From Neofusicoccum parvum (taxonomy: Eukaryota > Ascomycota > Dothideomycetes > Botryosphaeriales > Botryosphaeriaceae), in the NCBI GenBank assembly GCA_020912385.1, contig CP087207.1, positions 3,596,001 through 3,660,000 on the forward strand: 64,000 nucleotides of DNA. Direction: 5' to 3'. The position numbers were made by a program, and so were the translations under genes. The notes beneath the pieces are model-generated. The model ran no database searches. It was not told the DNA's origin and saw only the letters and a program-made list of their open reading frames with translations. Of the stretch, positions 35,137 through 46,941 are shown piece after piece. Numbering within the stretch: position 1 is the first letter of the stretch; the number at the start of each line of letters is the position of its first letter.

Positions 35137-35310
35137 TCTATGCCAAGCGAATGCACGTGAAAGCTGACCAAGGTGGGGGCGATGCTTTTCAGCCTAGCTG
35201 ACCAAGTCTGTGAGCACATCACGAAAATTTGATCAGCCTAGTGTGCTATATACACGGCAACCAGGACTGACCTACACAATATATCAGCATCTTGCTTCAG
35301 TCACTGCGAT

Positions 35311-37286
35311 ATGTCAGATTTATTCGGCCGAGTCTCGAATAACGGGAGTACCCGTTGGCAGAGTGAGCCGCAACGCCGTGGCTCATGGAACATCATCTCT
35401 ACTTGTTTGATCACAACCGGCTTTTGCGTGTGGACTGCCGTCCACCTCAACTTGCCCTCCCATCAAGGCGAGTCAAGGCAGAAATGGAGAAAGGTTGGGT
35501 GGTTGGTCCTTGGGCTTTTCGCCCCGGAGATGGCAAGTTCCCCTGAGGTGTTCCCGCTGAATAGAGACTAACGAGTTGACTTGAGCAGGTTGCATACACA
35601 GCATGGCGACAATGGAGGGAAGCGTCGGAGCTGAGCATTCAGTTAAAGACCTAGTATGGACGAAAACACACAGCTTCTATGCCATCATGGGAGGCTTTGC
35701 ATTCGACACAGCTCGTCTAGGAAAGAGAGTAATGCCGGCTGGACGAACACGGGTTGTGCTAACGCCTCGAGCGCTCAAATTCATCGTCGACCATCACATT
35801 AGACTCCTCCCTAACATATCTCAAAACGAGATCCAGGACAAAAGCAAATCCGACGGGTTCGCTATGACATGGGTGTGCGTTCAAGCATCATGGTTCTGCA
35901 TCCAGTGTGTTTACCGCTTAGCCTCGGGGCTCGCAATAACACTCCTCGAGCTCAACACTTTCGGCCACTCTCTCTGCACACTGTTGATATATCTTTTGTG
36001 GTGGAATAAACCACTCAGCATCAACGAACCCCACACTATAGACGGCCCAGATATGATGCCTCTTTGTGCACTCATGTGCCTAGCCAGCCCATTAGACCAC
36101 ACAAAAGCAGAGATAGATTATTTCCGATACACACCAAAGCCGAAGGTGAGCGCGGATGCTCTCGTAGAGCGCCGTTTGGGGGTTTATCGAAGCAGCTCCG
36201 AAGCACGCTACGATCCGGATCTTCTACGTATTCGTTATCATCCAGAGCGGTCAAAATGGGGCGCAGAGGTCGCGAAAAATTATGCTTCGATGTTGCAAGA
36301 TACAGAGACAATGATCTTGCAGGGCATGAATGGCCCGGCCAACGAAATTTATCGTGCGAGCCAATCATCAAATATGAGGAGGCGACGAAGATTCTTCCCG
36401 TCGCTGCCGCATGGCAACTCTGTTGAAATGCAGCCTTTAACTACCAAGTAATAACGCTGTCTCCCAAATAACACTTTTGTATACGTCGTTGCTAACTCAA
36501 TGCCAGTCCGAACACCATCAAATTCTCCCTCGGCCAAACATTATTCGGTTTCTGCTTCGAAGACATTCCGCAAGAGGTTCTATCCTCGACTGGAAAAAAA
36601 GCATCGAACTTTTCCCCGGCCCTTTTAAATCTCGAACCGGCGGATATACTTCGCTGGAGATACGCAGCTGAAGCTCTGGTCAAATACGACCTGCTGGAGG
36701 ACCAATATGGCCAAACCTACGTCAAAGGGCTCTATTTTCGCAACGACAGATACGAGGAGCGTGATGACTGCCTTTACGGATCTGTTAAGGATCGAAGCTC
36801 CAACTGGCCGTCCGATGTCAACATGGACCGTATTCGGCAAGCTAGATAATTTCTCTTGCATACACAGGGTTCACAGTAGCAGGAGCAACGTATGGAGGCC
36901 TCCATCTTGTAGCCTGGAACGCACCGTTTGCGTCGCAAGTTCAGGCGCTGATGTGGAGAGCATCAGGTCTGACGCTTGTGTGCTCTGGTCCTCTGTGCGC
37001 ACTATTGTGGGTAATGCGGAGATGGTTCCTGCAGGGGATAGCGGAATGGGATAGAGACCCGCTGAAATCATCCCCAAGCATACTACTGAGAGGAATTGTC
37101 TATGGGTTCCAAGGGTGGGTGACTGTAGGCTGGGCTCTGAGTAGTATCGCCATCATGGGCTTTGCTATGTGCTACGCCTGCGCCAGGGTCTACCTCGTTG
37201 TTGAGTGCTTCGTTTCCATGGCATTTCTATCGGACGAAGTTTTTCAGAAACCGAGTTGGACGGCATATCTTCCACACTTTTCTTGA
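35311..37286 (+). CDS. Uncharacterised fungal membrane protein, apparently frameshifted
   Basis: Exons read at 35311-35532, 35589-36447, 36507-36829 and 36868-37286. Conserved-looking blocks of a common mould membrane family appear in order: SWNIISTCLITTGFCVWT, GWLVLGLFAPEM, then VAYTAWRQWREA, THSFYAIMGGFAFDT, LLELNTFGHSLCTLLIYLLW, and at the end ATYGGLHLVAWNAPF and four more helices. The first junction fits best as a GC-AG intron (35533-35588). Just downstream the frame of VAYTAWRQWREA hits TAG at about 35649, while THSFYAIMGG continues in another frame with no usable intron between: a one-base frameshift, in the genome or the assembly. The last intron would be only 38 bp. It may be a young pseudogene. 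Confidence 0.6.
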
Positions 37287-37434
37287 TTTTAACGCTTTCA
37301 TCATCTCGAGTCATCATTTAACAAATTGGAAAACATAGGTTAACATTCAAGGACGCACTCCTCCCTCATGTCGAATGATGTAGTCGAGGAATAAATGGCT
37401 GAACCTTGTGTTGGCGCACGTTGGGATATCAAAA

Positions 37435-38583
37435 TCACTGAAAGATTTTTACCCATGGGCCTTCCAATGGTTCTTCCGCATCCATGTCATAGTAGCCTCT
37501 GGGAGCCCGCTCAACCAAATTCCTTGCAACAACACAAAGAGCACGACCGTTGATCTCAGTGTCACACAAAATGCGGAGCAAGCATTGTCCTGCGTCCTCT
37601 TTTTCGGCCAACGGGATGTTGTTGGCTTCGAGCAAGTCCAGCAGTTCGCGAGGAACCAATGCAGTCTGGAGGAATCTAGAAAGAATAAAAGTCAGCACGG
37701 CAGAAACCAGAAGAGATGAACCGCAAGCTGCCCCACAAAGTGAAGCGAAAGACTTACGAGGGACATATAGAATTCACCCTTGTCCCATGAGATGGAGTAA
37801 CTCCTCTAAGAGTCCGCATCAGACCCCGCATAGCCCATTTGGATGTCGCATACTGGCAAAATGTTGAACTGTCTAGATAGGCAGCTATGGAGCTTTGGAG
37901 GACAAGGCAGGTGTCCAAGGGAGAGCGGTTCCCCGTCTCTATCGATGCGGCGTGCTGCTGGCGGAACAGATGGAGGGCCAACTTTGTGGTATACAATGCG
38001 CCTTTGTAGTTGATTTCTGTCGTCTTGAGTGACGGCTCGAGTGGCTCCTCTCCGTCTTCTTGCGTAGAGGAAAATACCTCGTCAGGCTGTTCGCACACGC
38101 CTGCGTTGGCGACGACCGCGTGAACAAGACCCGTGGGTGATGAGGATCGTGCCGTGCGGAACAGGGAAAGCTGATCATCCCAGTCCGTCACGTCGCACTT
38201 GACGAATCGGAGTTGGCTGGTCAATCTTCAGCAGGGTATTCTTTCCTGGTAGCGGTGGCCTCACTTTGGGAATTCTGAAGCCAGTCTTTCTCCTTGCTCG
38301 ACATCGATGTCGCCAATCACGACAAAAGCTCTTTCCATGACGCAAAGGATGTGAGTTTCTGCTCGAGGCTGCTTCTGAAGAAGGAGTGCTCATACCCTGC
38401 ATTTGCAAGCGCTCTGGCATATGCTTCCCCGATTCCTTGAGCTCCTATCGTGGAATCAGTTAGCTTAGCTCTGGTAAAAGAGTTCTCATAATTACCCCCA
38501 GTGACAATTGCGGTCTTTCCACGAATTAAGTGCGTGTCGAATTCTATGCTGCAGTCTGTAGGCGTGGCCTTGTTCGACGACAT
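37435..38583 (-). CDS. Short-chain dehydrogenase/reductase
   Basis: Five exons (38583-38496, 38444-38396, 38330-38265, 38216-37758, 37675-37435) sum to 300 aa, in frame through every junction. The Rossmann motif is VTGGAQGIG and appears only after splicing. An Asp after the second strand (VIGDIDVEQGE) points to NAD(H). NAG follows in VVANAGV; the catalytic Ser and Tyr-Lys are in LQSSIAAYLDS and QYATSKWAM. Length and layout fit the classical SDRs close to 15-hydroxyprostaglandin dehydrogenase-like enzymes. The substrate is unknown. An in-frame ATG lies further upstream at 38634; the start chosen fits the usual distance to the glycine motif. It sits alone between membrane genes and a disordered region. 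Confidence 0.9.
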
Positions 38584-39077
38584 GATGTGGATGAAGGATT
38601 GTAAGGGGAAACTCTGCGCTATCGAATGATGCACAGAATTTCTGTCACTTATTTAGAAGAAAAAAACAAGTTGACCTGTGGAAGTACGCTTTTATAGGCC
38701 TTTTTACTAGCAATGTAATCCTTACCCCGCACGACTCCGCGGGGTTGTCCCTAGTATAGTCACAAAGCTACCAGTGGTACAACTGCTTAGTGATTACATT
38801 GCATATTGCATACGGCCAATTGGGATTGCGTGTAACAAGAAACTGCAGATTTAGAATCTGACTAAAAATCTCCCTAGGATCGCTTGGATACGGCGATATC
38901 TTAGCATTGCTTACGATGCATGCGAAGTGCAGCTGGTTCATGACAGTGAGAGAAATCTTGTTGGACTGTTACGAGCTCTGCCAGGCAGATCTGTAAAACT
39001 CAGAGACGGCCAAGTTGAACTCTAAAATTTCATTGGCAGGCCGGGAATTTTTGAAAATTAATACAAAGCTGGGATTT
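38584..39077. other. AT-rich intergenic region
   Basis: No supported gene. It lies upstream of the SDR gene. Confidence 0.5.
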
Positions 39078-39967
39078 CTACTGGGATATAACTACCGCTG
39101 ATTTTTGCAGACAGGATTCTATGTCGAAATGTTCTCCATTAGCATCACCACGCTTGAACACTGCAGGCGTAATGACCAAATCCACTCTCCCTTCCCGTGG
39201 AGTATCCTCATCATCGCTATCCACCATGCACGAACTGTCAGTTTCGCATTTTTGGAAACTTGTCTGAGAGACATAGTTGTATCCTAGATATGATTCCTGG
39301 TCAAACGACTGAATGTGTTCACTATGTGGGGGAGAGGCAGCATATACCTTCTGTATCTCTTGTGTTCGGTAGAATAGAGCGGGGCCTGGTATCCCTGGTC
39401 TGATTCATTATGGTCGGGAGTAGTAATCCTCGGAATAATGGCGGGCTGTGGATACGTGGCTTGGTTACTCCATCTATATGTGCGCATCTTCACTCATGTG
39501 TAGAGTTCGAAGGAACATACCGCATGCTTTTGCTCTTCTGGGTGCGGCTGGAATAAGCGAGGAGGGGGCAATGCATAGTCAGGAATCAGCCGCACGCTGT
39601 TTTCAGCCAGCTCTTTATTGGCGACCACGGTCCAATGAACCATGAAAGACCAATCAATAGTGCATAACTGTAAGTTTGGGGGCGGAAGACGCCGGTTTCC
39701 TGCCACGAAAGCCACATCACAATTGGCGTTGCAGCCTTTCGTGACAGCGTTGTGGCACGTGAGAAAGCAGACTTACGAGCGAGAACATCAATGCCATGTG
39801 TCTTTGAGCACGGGAGTTACGTCGAATTCCACAACTTGTCTTCTTGTTTGAAAGTAATATCGAGGGTGAATGAAAATGCAGTACTGAACCGGAGGAATAT
39901 ATTACATCAACTAAACGGGAATTGTTAGGGTTCTCCAATACTGCCGCTAAGTCTTTCGTGCAAAAAC
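39078..39967 (-). CDS. Possible multi-exon or decayed gene, unknown
   Basis: The minus strand has several coding-like pieces bounded by splice-like signals. One piece, about 39915-39777, follows a good acceptor (CTAAC then TTTAG) and ends at GTAAGT. A second, about 39667-39512, contains LIPDYALPPPRLFQPHPEEQ and ends at GTATGT. A third is a long 3' piece (about 39400-39078) with DSDDEDTPREGRVDLVI and TPAVFKRGDANGEHF, ending in TAG. I could not connect the second and third in one frame without a very short intron, so the gene may be broken. No family recognised. Confidence 0.33.
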
Positions 39968-40022
39968 CACCTTAATTAAAGTCGATCAGTGGTTCATCAA
40001 AACCAAAGAATGCTGCCAATAT

Positions 40023-40382
40023 ATGGATCAAAGCTTCTCTTCCAACCTCCTGGTCTGTGCGGAAGAGATTACACCCCCGCGCCGTGAAAACAGTAAGTTA
40101 TCACAACATGACTCAAAATAGCATCAAGTCATCCGTCTAACAGATATTTCTGGAGCAGCTGCCATCCAGTTGTGTACTATCAACTACTCGGTTGCCCGCG
40201 ACGAACTGAGGGCGGATAAAAGCTACAAGAGCGATGCCAACAATCAGAAGTATCGAGATGCAACCTTTGAACTCAAGATGAAGCTTGGAGGTGCAAAGTT
40301 GGACTTTCAAGCCTATTACAAAGGCAAGCTTATGGCCTTCTGCGAAGCGACATACCCAGAAGACGAAGTTGGAGTCAAGTAA
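40023..40382 (+). CDS. Small two-exon ORF, unknown, start uncertain
   Basis: A 51-bp GT-AG intron (40093-40143) joins 23 codons to a Lys/Glu-rich exon with ATFELKMKLGGAKLDFQAYY and GKLMAFCEATYPEDE. The product is about 102 aa. The frame is open for about 24 codons before the ATG at 40023, so earlier exons may exist. The antisense of exon 1 also looks coding-like, and the two readings exclude each other. No motif recognised. Confidence 0.38.
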
Positions 40383-40396
40383 GGGGAACAATTAGC

Positions 40397-42360
40397 TCAC
40401 AGCGGTGGCAGCATAGTGTATATAGTAGGACTACCCAACGTAACTTGAATGTATTCATGTAGGCTTCTATCACGCTCAAAGGGCATATCGGAAATGTGGG
40501 TTCTCCATCTGGACAACATTGGGTTAGAATCGATATAACGGGAGGTAGAGGGATGGCTCACATCGGTCAAGTCTGATAGGCCTTGCTCGATACTCTCTCT
40601 GTTGATGTCCGCTTCTGGCTGACCGTACGCTTGATCTCGCTGCAAAAGAAAACAATTAGCAATGGACAGGCTCAATCTCATCCCACACTGGCTCACCTTC
40701 TTGTTCTCACTCCTGCAAGCCAACCAATACAACGCCAAGACCACCGCCTGCGCAGCAAAGCAAACAATCATAGCAACAAATCCAGACCGATAGTGCGGCG
40801 CCTCACGGCTCAGAAAGAGCTGCGGCCCCACCAAATTCCCCACGCAGTACCCAACAAACAGCGCGGCAGTCACGACGCCCTTCTTCGTCCTCCCCGCGAC
40901 GTTCGCCTGGATCATGCCCAGGCTGAGCACGTACGTAGCGCTGAAGCCGGGCAGGAGGTAGTAGCCGAGCAGACGGCCAACCTTGCGCTCCTCGGGGATG
41001 GCGTACATCATGACGGTGCCGGCGAGCGCGACGCCCACGCCGCCCAGCATCAGCGCGACGCGCGCCCGCGGGAACCGCCCCGCCGCGTAGCCCGACAGCC
41101 AGAGCGCCGCGATCTGCGTCGCGCCCGACGGCATCCCGAGCAGAGTCGTGCCCAGCGTGCTGTACCCGAACCCCTCGACGATCAGCGGCCCGAAGGCGAC
41201 GACGCCGCCGTTGGGGATGTTGGACGCCACGGTGAAGAGGAAGAGGAGCCAGCATTTGGGGTCGAGGAGCGCCTCGCGCGCTTGGTGGGGTTTGAAGACG
41301 CGTGTGTCCAGGCCGGTGTTGTTTGAGGCGAGGCGGGAGACGGCTATGATGCGTTCGTGAGGGCTGAGCCAGGGGGCTTTGACGGGGTTCGGGGTGGCGA
41401 AGAGGAAGAAGACGATGGACCATGCAACGGTGATGGAGCCGAAGATTATGAAGGGGAACTGTCGGGCTGGTTAGCGAAGTCGGGGTTGGAGAGGAAAAAT
41501 ACTGTACCTTCCATGATGGCAAAGCGTTGTCGATGTATCCAATCCCGTACTGTGCGAGCGTTAACCGGTTGTTCGCTTTATCAACTGACGGTACTTACGG
41601 CGATCGGGCCACCGATAATCTGTGCCATGCCGTTCATCGAAAACCACATGGCAGTCCTGAGTGGTTGTTCTGATCTGAAAAATGCGTTAGAACTCTTGTG
41701 GATTATCTCAGTAGAGGCCACCGGTTTACCGTTTGTAAAACATTCCCGTTAGCAACACGAAGCAGGGACTGACCCCAGATTCCAAAACTCCAAGGAAGAA
41801 TCTGGTCGTCATGAGACCAGCAAAGTCGTTTGATGCAGCCATGCACAGAAGAACAGTACCCCAGAGACCACTGTAACCATGTTCAGCTCTGCCACGACGA
41901 GGCCGCAGGAACGAAGTGACCAAAACTCACATAATTATACCGCAGACTTTGGTGATGTTCAACCGTTGGAAGAGAGCGTTCATTGGGAACTCAGCAACCA
42001 AGTAGCCGATGTAAAAAATGGTAGTCAGCCAGGAGTACTGGCTACCATGCAAGCCGACGTCTTTGCGCATGCCCCAGAGCGCCGAGTAGGAAATGCAAGA
42101 TTTGTCCAGGAACTGGATCAAGTAGGTGAACATCAGCTATACGCGAGTTGGTCAGTATTTCCTCCAAATTGTGTGTGCTGAGTACTGACGAGCGGCATAA
42201 GATGCAGGTCGATCTTCCAGCGCACGCGTTTCTCGTCGGCTGGCGTGTAGTTCTCGACTTCTCCGGCCTCTGCAATCGCCGCAACACCGATGTCGTCGGG
42301 AGTGAGCTTGCCGTCATGATGTGCGGCCACATCTGAGACCATCTCGGACTTGGGATCCAT
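40397..42360 (-). CDS. MFS transporter, Dal5/anion:cation symporter type
   Basis: Seven exons (42360-42190, 42137-41931, 41870-41730, 41674-41599, 41549-41518, 41458-40697, 40639-40397) give 543 aa in frame. The N-terminus is cytosolic with RVRWKIDLHLMPL just before the first helix, as in allantoate and nicotinate permeases. Family blocks include FLDKSCISYSALWGM, FYIGYLVAEFPMNAL, RFFLGVLESGVSP and SEQPLRTAMW. Twelve hydrophobic helices are expected. The C-terminus reaches the usual GLSDLTD but then runs about 50 residues further than normal. It is divergent from the M20 amidohydrolase with 357 bp between starts, suggesting joint control. Likely a proton-coupled importer of a small carboxylate or amide. 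Confidence 0.92.
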
Positions 42361-42717
42361 GGCAGGAATGATTCAAAGGCCGAGGGCAGGGGACCGGACG
42401 TCGGAGATTCTGAGGAATTGTGGAAACCAGACAGCGCTGGGTGCGGAGAATGACTCCAGACTGCTGCCGAAGGAGGGTATTTGAAAGAACCAGCCAAAGA
42501 GCGGCCTTATCGCTGAAGTCCCGAGGGTGGTTCGGTGGTGCGTTGCGGCGATTGGGCAAAGCGACAGGGGTGTCGGAGGCGGCCCGGCCGGTGTCCCTGT
42601 GGGTGACAACCACAAATTACATGCTCCAAATGCCCTCTGCAGCCGGGCGTATAAGACGCCGCGTACCCCGCATCTTCCAAGACTGATCATCCAGAAGTGC
42701 CAGAAGCTTGTGCAAAC
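42361..42717. promoter_or_regulatory. Bidirectional promoter of importer and amidohydrolase
   Basis: The region has CGG and CCG triplets clustered at about 42564-42586 (CGGAGGCGGCCCGGCCGG), the kind of site bound by Zn2Cys6 dimers. A regulator of that class lies 1.5 kb downstream. Binding is inference. Confidence 0.4.
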
Positions 42718-44064
42718 ATGGCCGGTTCCCAGCTTTCGCCCGAGACTGTTGCCAAGGTGTGCGATGCAATTGACGCCGCGAACGACGAGTTGCGCCGCCT
42801 GAACCTGCAGGTAAAACCCGCGTTTTGCATGAATGGCAGAGAACAATATTCACACTTGCAGATCTACAATAACCCGGAAACGAAATACGAAGAGTTCAAG
42901 GCGTTTGAGCTGCTGACGAACTGGTTTGAGGGCCAGGGATGGACCGTGCAGCGCTCAGTGTACGGTCTCGAGACGGCTTTCGAGGCACGCTTCAGCGTAG
43001 GGGAGGGAGGTCGCACCGTTGCCTACAATGCAGAATATGGTATGTATAATTCTTTCCAGTGAAACAAATGAGCCCGCCCAGACTGACCACCACCCCCAGA
43101 CGCACTCCCCAAGATCGGCCACGCCTGCGGCCACAACCTCATCGCCACGAGCACCATCGCCTCCGCGCTCGGCACCGCGGCGGCGCTCCGGCAACTCAAC
43201 ACTCCGGGCAGCGTGGTCGTGGTCGGCACGCCGGCCGAGGAGACGGGCGGCGGCAAGTACTACATGGCGGAGGCGGGGGCGTGGCGCGACGCGTCGGCGT
43301 GCCTGATGACGCACCCGATGCCCGACTTCAGCACGCCCGTGTGCGCGACCAAGGCGTCGTGGAAGTTCCGGGCCTTCTTCCACGGCCGCAGCGCGCACGC
43401 CGCCGCCGCGCCGTGGGACGGCGCCAACGCGTGCGATGCCATCGTCGGCGCCTACGACGGCATCGCCCGCCTGCGCCAGCACCTGCGCCCCGGCGAGAGC
43501 GTCCAGGGCGTCATCCTGCGCGCCGGCGACGCGCCCAACGTCATCCCCGACTTCGCCGAGGGCACGTACAGCATCCGCGCGCCCGACTCGAACGCGCTGC
43601 GGGCGCTGCGCGAGCGCGTGGTGCCGGTGTTCGAGGGCGCGGCGGCGGCGGCGGGGTGTCGGGTCGAGATGCGGTGGGACGCGCTGTACGAGGACGTGGT
43701 GACGAACGAGGGCCTGGCCGAACGCTACCGCGACCACATGCTGGCGCACCTGGGCGTGCCGCCGCACGAGATGCTGCCGCTGCCCGAGGCGCGCGTGCGG
43801 CACGAGCAGAACGGCAGCTCGGATATGGGCAACGTCACCTATATCTGCCCCGGCATCCAGCCCATGTTCCGCATCAACGCCGCCGGCCCGCCGCACACGA
43901 CCAGGTTCCAGGAGGCGGCCGGGACGGACTTTGCGCACGCGCAGGCGCTGAAAGCGGGCAAAGCGAACGCGCTGGTCGGGCTGGAGGTGCTGGTGGACGA
44001 CGCGTTCTACGCCAAGGTGCGGGCGGAGTGGGAGGAGGCGATGGACCGCGCGGGGAGGAGGTAA
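42718..44064 (+). CDS. M20 family amidohydrolase (PM20D2-like)
   Basis: Three exons (42718-42810, 42862-43039, 43100-44064) give 411 aa. The metal and catalytic motifs of the M20 family are present: LPKIGHACGHN (ligand His), TPAEETGGGK (catalytic Glu and ligand Glu), MTHPMPD and, at the C-terminal end, the last ligand region. The dimerisation domain contains HGRSAHAAAAPWDGANA. Such enzymes hydrolyse N-acyl or dipeptide amide bonds in the cytosol; PM20D2-like members act on beta-alanyl or gamma-aminobutyryl dipeptides. No signal peptide, so it would act on imported substrate. The 42811-42861 intron is in frame and could be misread as coding. It is divergent from an MFS importer and upstream of a Zn2Cys6 regulator. 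Confidence 0.92.
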
Positions 44065-44192
44065 ACAGAAGATAAGCAACGAGAAATAAAGTGCTGCCAA
44101 GACACTAGGCAGGTGCTTCGGCTGCGCACAAAACCAGCCGGCTCCCCGCGTTGTGCTCCCCACGCGCGCTACTCGTACGTGTATCCCGCCCC

Positions 44193-46198
44193 ATGGCCGA
44201 CCCAAACCCGCGGTATGTGCATCAAGTAGCACAGAATTGATCCTCACCCTAACCCAAAGCTGCACTAGGTCGCTCTCCGCCTGTCTCAGGTGCCGAAGGC
44301 TCAAGTGTGTTGTTTCTCGCCGGGTCACTTGGTGGTGGCTGACCGTGCAGGGTGAAATGTGCAGGCCCGGGAACCATACCATGCCAGAGGTTGGTGGCGG
44401 AGCGCTGCTCGTTTATCTGAATGCTGACAGCCATTAGATGCAAGAGCAGCGGTGCCGAATGTCAATTCGTTCAGCCGCGAGCCATCACAAGGGTGGTGGC
44501 GAGTGGACTCGACGCGCCGATTGCTGTGCCCCTGGACCAGTGAGGTGTGCTCGCGATTTTCTATAAGTGCAACTGCTGACTACCGCAGATCAGAGCACTT
44601 CTCACGGCTTGAGAGCCAGATTGCTCAACTGACAGGCGTGGTCGAGAATCTCCGCAGCGACCTGACCAATTTGACCGGTCATCATCGCACAGAAACCGCC
44701 CAACAGGAAACACATGTCCCGGATCCTAATCACATGCAACTTGACTTTAGCACATCAGTTGACGCCGGATGGAGCTCGAATATTTCCTCTTGTAATCTCG
44801 TAACGAAAGGAATCATCTCCAAGGAACAGTGTGTTGAGCTTTTTCAGACGTTAGTCCGCTGCGTTCTACTGCATCCCAACCGGAATCTTACAGGAATGCC
44901 ACAGCTTTCTCTTGCAATGTAATGCTACCGTGGCTATTTTTGACGACATCACGGTATCTCTCGACGTGGTACAGGAGGAACCCATTCTTCTTGCAGCAAT
45001 CTGCGCAATTGGCGCCCGAGCATCTCACGACAAGCTGGAGCTCCACCAGAAATGTCTCACAGAAGCCATGTCGTTGATATCCTCGGCAGTATTTGGTCCT
45101 TTACCAAGCATCATGGCGCTCAGGGGAATCATGCTTACGGCTGCGTGGCACCGGTCAGACCGTCTTTGGGGAATGGTCTTGACGCTCGCTTACGAAATGG
45201 GCTTGCATCTTGACGCACTTCGCTTATCCGAGCACTCTCAAGCCATGAACGAAACAGAAATCGAGAGATCACGGACCTGGCTGTCGATCTTCTGTTTTGA
45301 GTTGATGCACGTCTACCGTCAGACCTGAAGCGACAATCTCTGACACAGTCCCAGGGCCAAAACGTACCGGCCTTACCTTATCCAGGACAGCGAGAGGTAC
45401 ATAGAACTGGCGCAGGACCTAACCCTGTCGCCATACGCCCGCCCTGTTGATCAACGGATTATGGCATACTTGCAGCTCTTCAAGATAGTCGGTGAGTTCG
45501 GGGAGCCATGTCTTGGTGATGTGGGCTAATTTTCGGCTAGTCGAGGCAAAGAAAACCCCGTTCAATGAACTCTCAGCTCTGGAACAGGAGGCACAGTTGA
45601 TTTCACTCAACGGGTCACTCGACGCCTGGTTTCATCGCGTTCATAACTCTATCGATCCGCTTTATCAAACCTTCTCCAAGCCACAGGACCGCAACAGACT
45701 GGTCATACCTTACGCTTTCGTTCGTCTGTGCGTAATCTTTACTTGGTTTTCTTCGTTACCCACTTTTAACGTTATCTTTAGGTATATCAACAAACTCGTT
45801 CTTGATGCCGGTCTGTTTAGTAATGGCCCCCGCGATGCTGGAGACTTTGCAACGCAGGCAATTCTTGCCGCAGTGGAGGCCGCTTTCCTACTTCTGTCCA
45901 CTGCGTTTGAATCAAAAGCCCTCGCACAGAGCCTTCGATACACGATTGTAAGCAGACTGCATCAATCTGTTTTTGGGGATCTGACTGATCAATTCTGATA
46001 TCCCAGGACTACTCCAGCATGACACTGACCGCAGCTCTGTCTTTCTTAAGCGATATTGTGATAACGCAACCGACTACTGGGATCAGAATTGATGTGCCAG
46101 CTGTCATTGGTATGTTCAGAAGGGCACGCGGGGTTTTTGAAGCAGCTGGTGCCGCGTCTTACGTGGAGTGGATGTCGGGCTTGATAGAGAAAGCTTGA
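44193..46198 (+). CDS. Zn2Cys6 transcription factor, possibly disrupted
   Basis: Small 5' exons (44193-44212, 44260-44304, 44351-44389, 44438-44539) splice to a perfect zinc cluster ACLRCRRLKVKC, then PCQRCKSSGAEC (C-x2-C-x6-C-x7-C-x2-C-x6-C). A coiled-coil exon follows from 44589 (RLESQIAQLTGVVENL). The fungal regulatory domain continues with EEPILLAAICAIGARASHD and RTWLSIFCFELM. In that frame TGA codons occur at 45326 and 45341, then coding resumes (RYIELAQDLTLSPYARP) to about 45998, with a last exon to the stop at 46198. No intron of normal size removes both stops. A second uncertain junction lies at about 44850-44892. If functional, it would be the natural regulator of the amidohydrolase, whose stop is only 128 bp upstream. 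Confidence 0.75.
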
Positions 46199-46941
46199 CT
46201 GTGATAAGCTAGTGATCTCTGAGCCCGGTTCGTGCCATTTAACGTCAGAGCCCCGGGCAACTGTGGTATTCAGGAGATCTGATTGGCTCTTTGACGCAAC
46301 CCGGCGGTGCAGCTCCTCAACAAGGCACAGTAGGTAGCCCATGCTCTCTCATTCACGTCGGAATGTGAGCAATGAAGTATGATTGTTTGTATGCAGCACC
46401 GTATAGCATCTGAGAATGTCATCATGCATCCGGGAATAATGACGGGTGCGACGGGAATAACTAATGCTGAGCTCCAGGAGTACACTGGCGCCCACCTGTA
46501 AGAGCCCACGCTTCAACACGGCAAGGATGCTGGTGGATCGGGGCCGCTTATTTTAGCGCAGTGAGCTGAACAGCGCTTGCGACACTGCCGCGCTGATGAT
46601 GGAATCAGAATCATCTTCACCGGGTGAGACAGGGGTTTAACCCTATGCTTACGATTGGGAATCAAATGTTGCCCAAAACGGATTAGCTTCGGGTCGACCC
46701 GTGCATAGCAACACCTACTAGCCAGCCCGTCGTAATTCCACATCTGGGGCTTCTACACAGCCTCTTTAATCCAAATACAACGAGCAAGTGCAATCAACGA
46801 TGCATATAAACAACAATTCTTCTCGCGAAAAACTCTCTTCCCTTCATACTCAACAATTCACTCTGAACCAATCCACGATCCGCCGAAAACCTACCTTTTT
46901 CTTAACTTATCCATTTTGCACCTCGCTTCGCCCTACCAAAG
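46199..46941. other. Intergenic region
   Basis: 743 bp upstream of the second MFS gene, pyrimidine-rich near its start. No supported gene. Confidence 0.5.

Noticed and set aside
42955..44382. 475-codon open frame on the minus strand
   Set aside because: It is antisense to the M20 amidohydrolase, which has complete motifs.
45311..45348. 38-bp intron that would remove both TGA codons of the regulator
   Set aside because: It leads into a frame that stops after 34 codons, while the convincing coding continues in the original frame.
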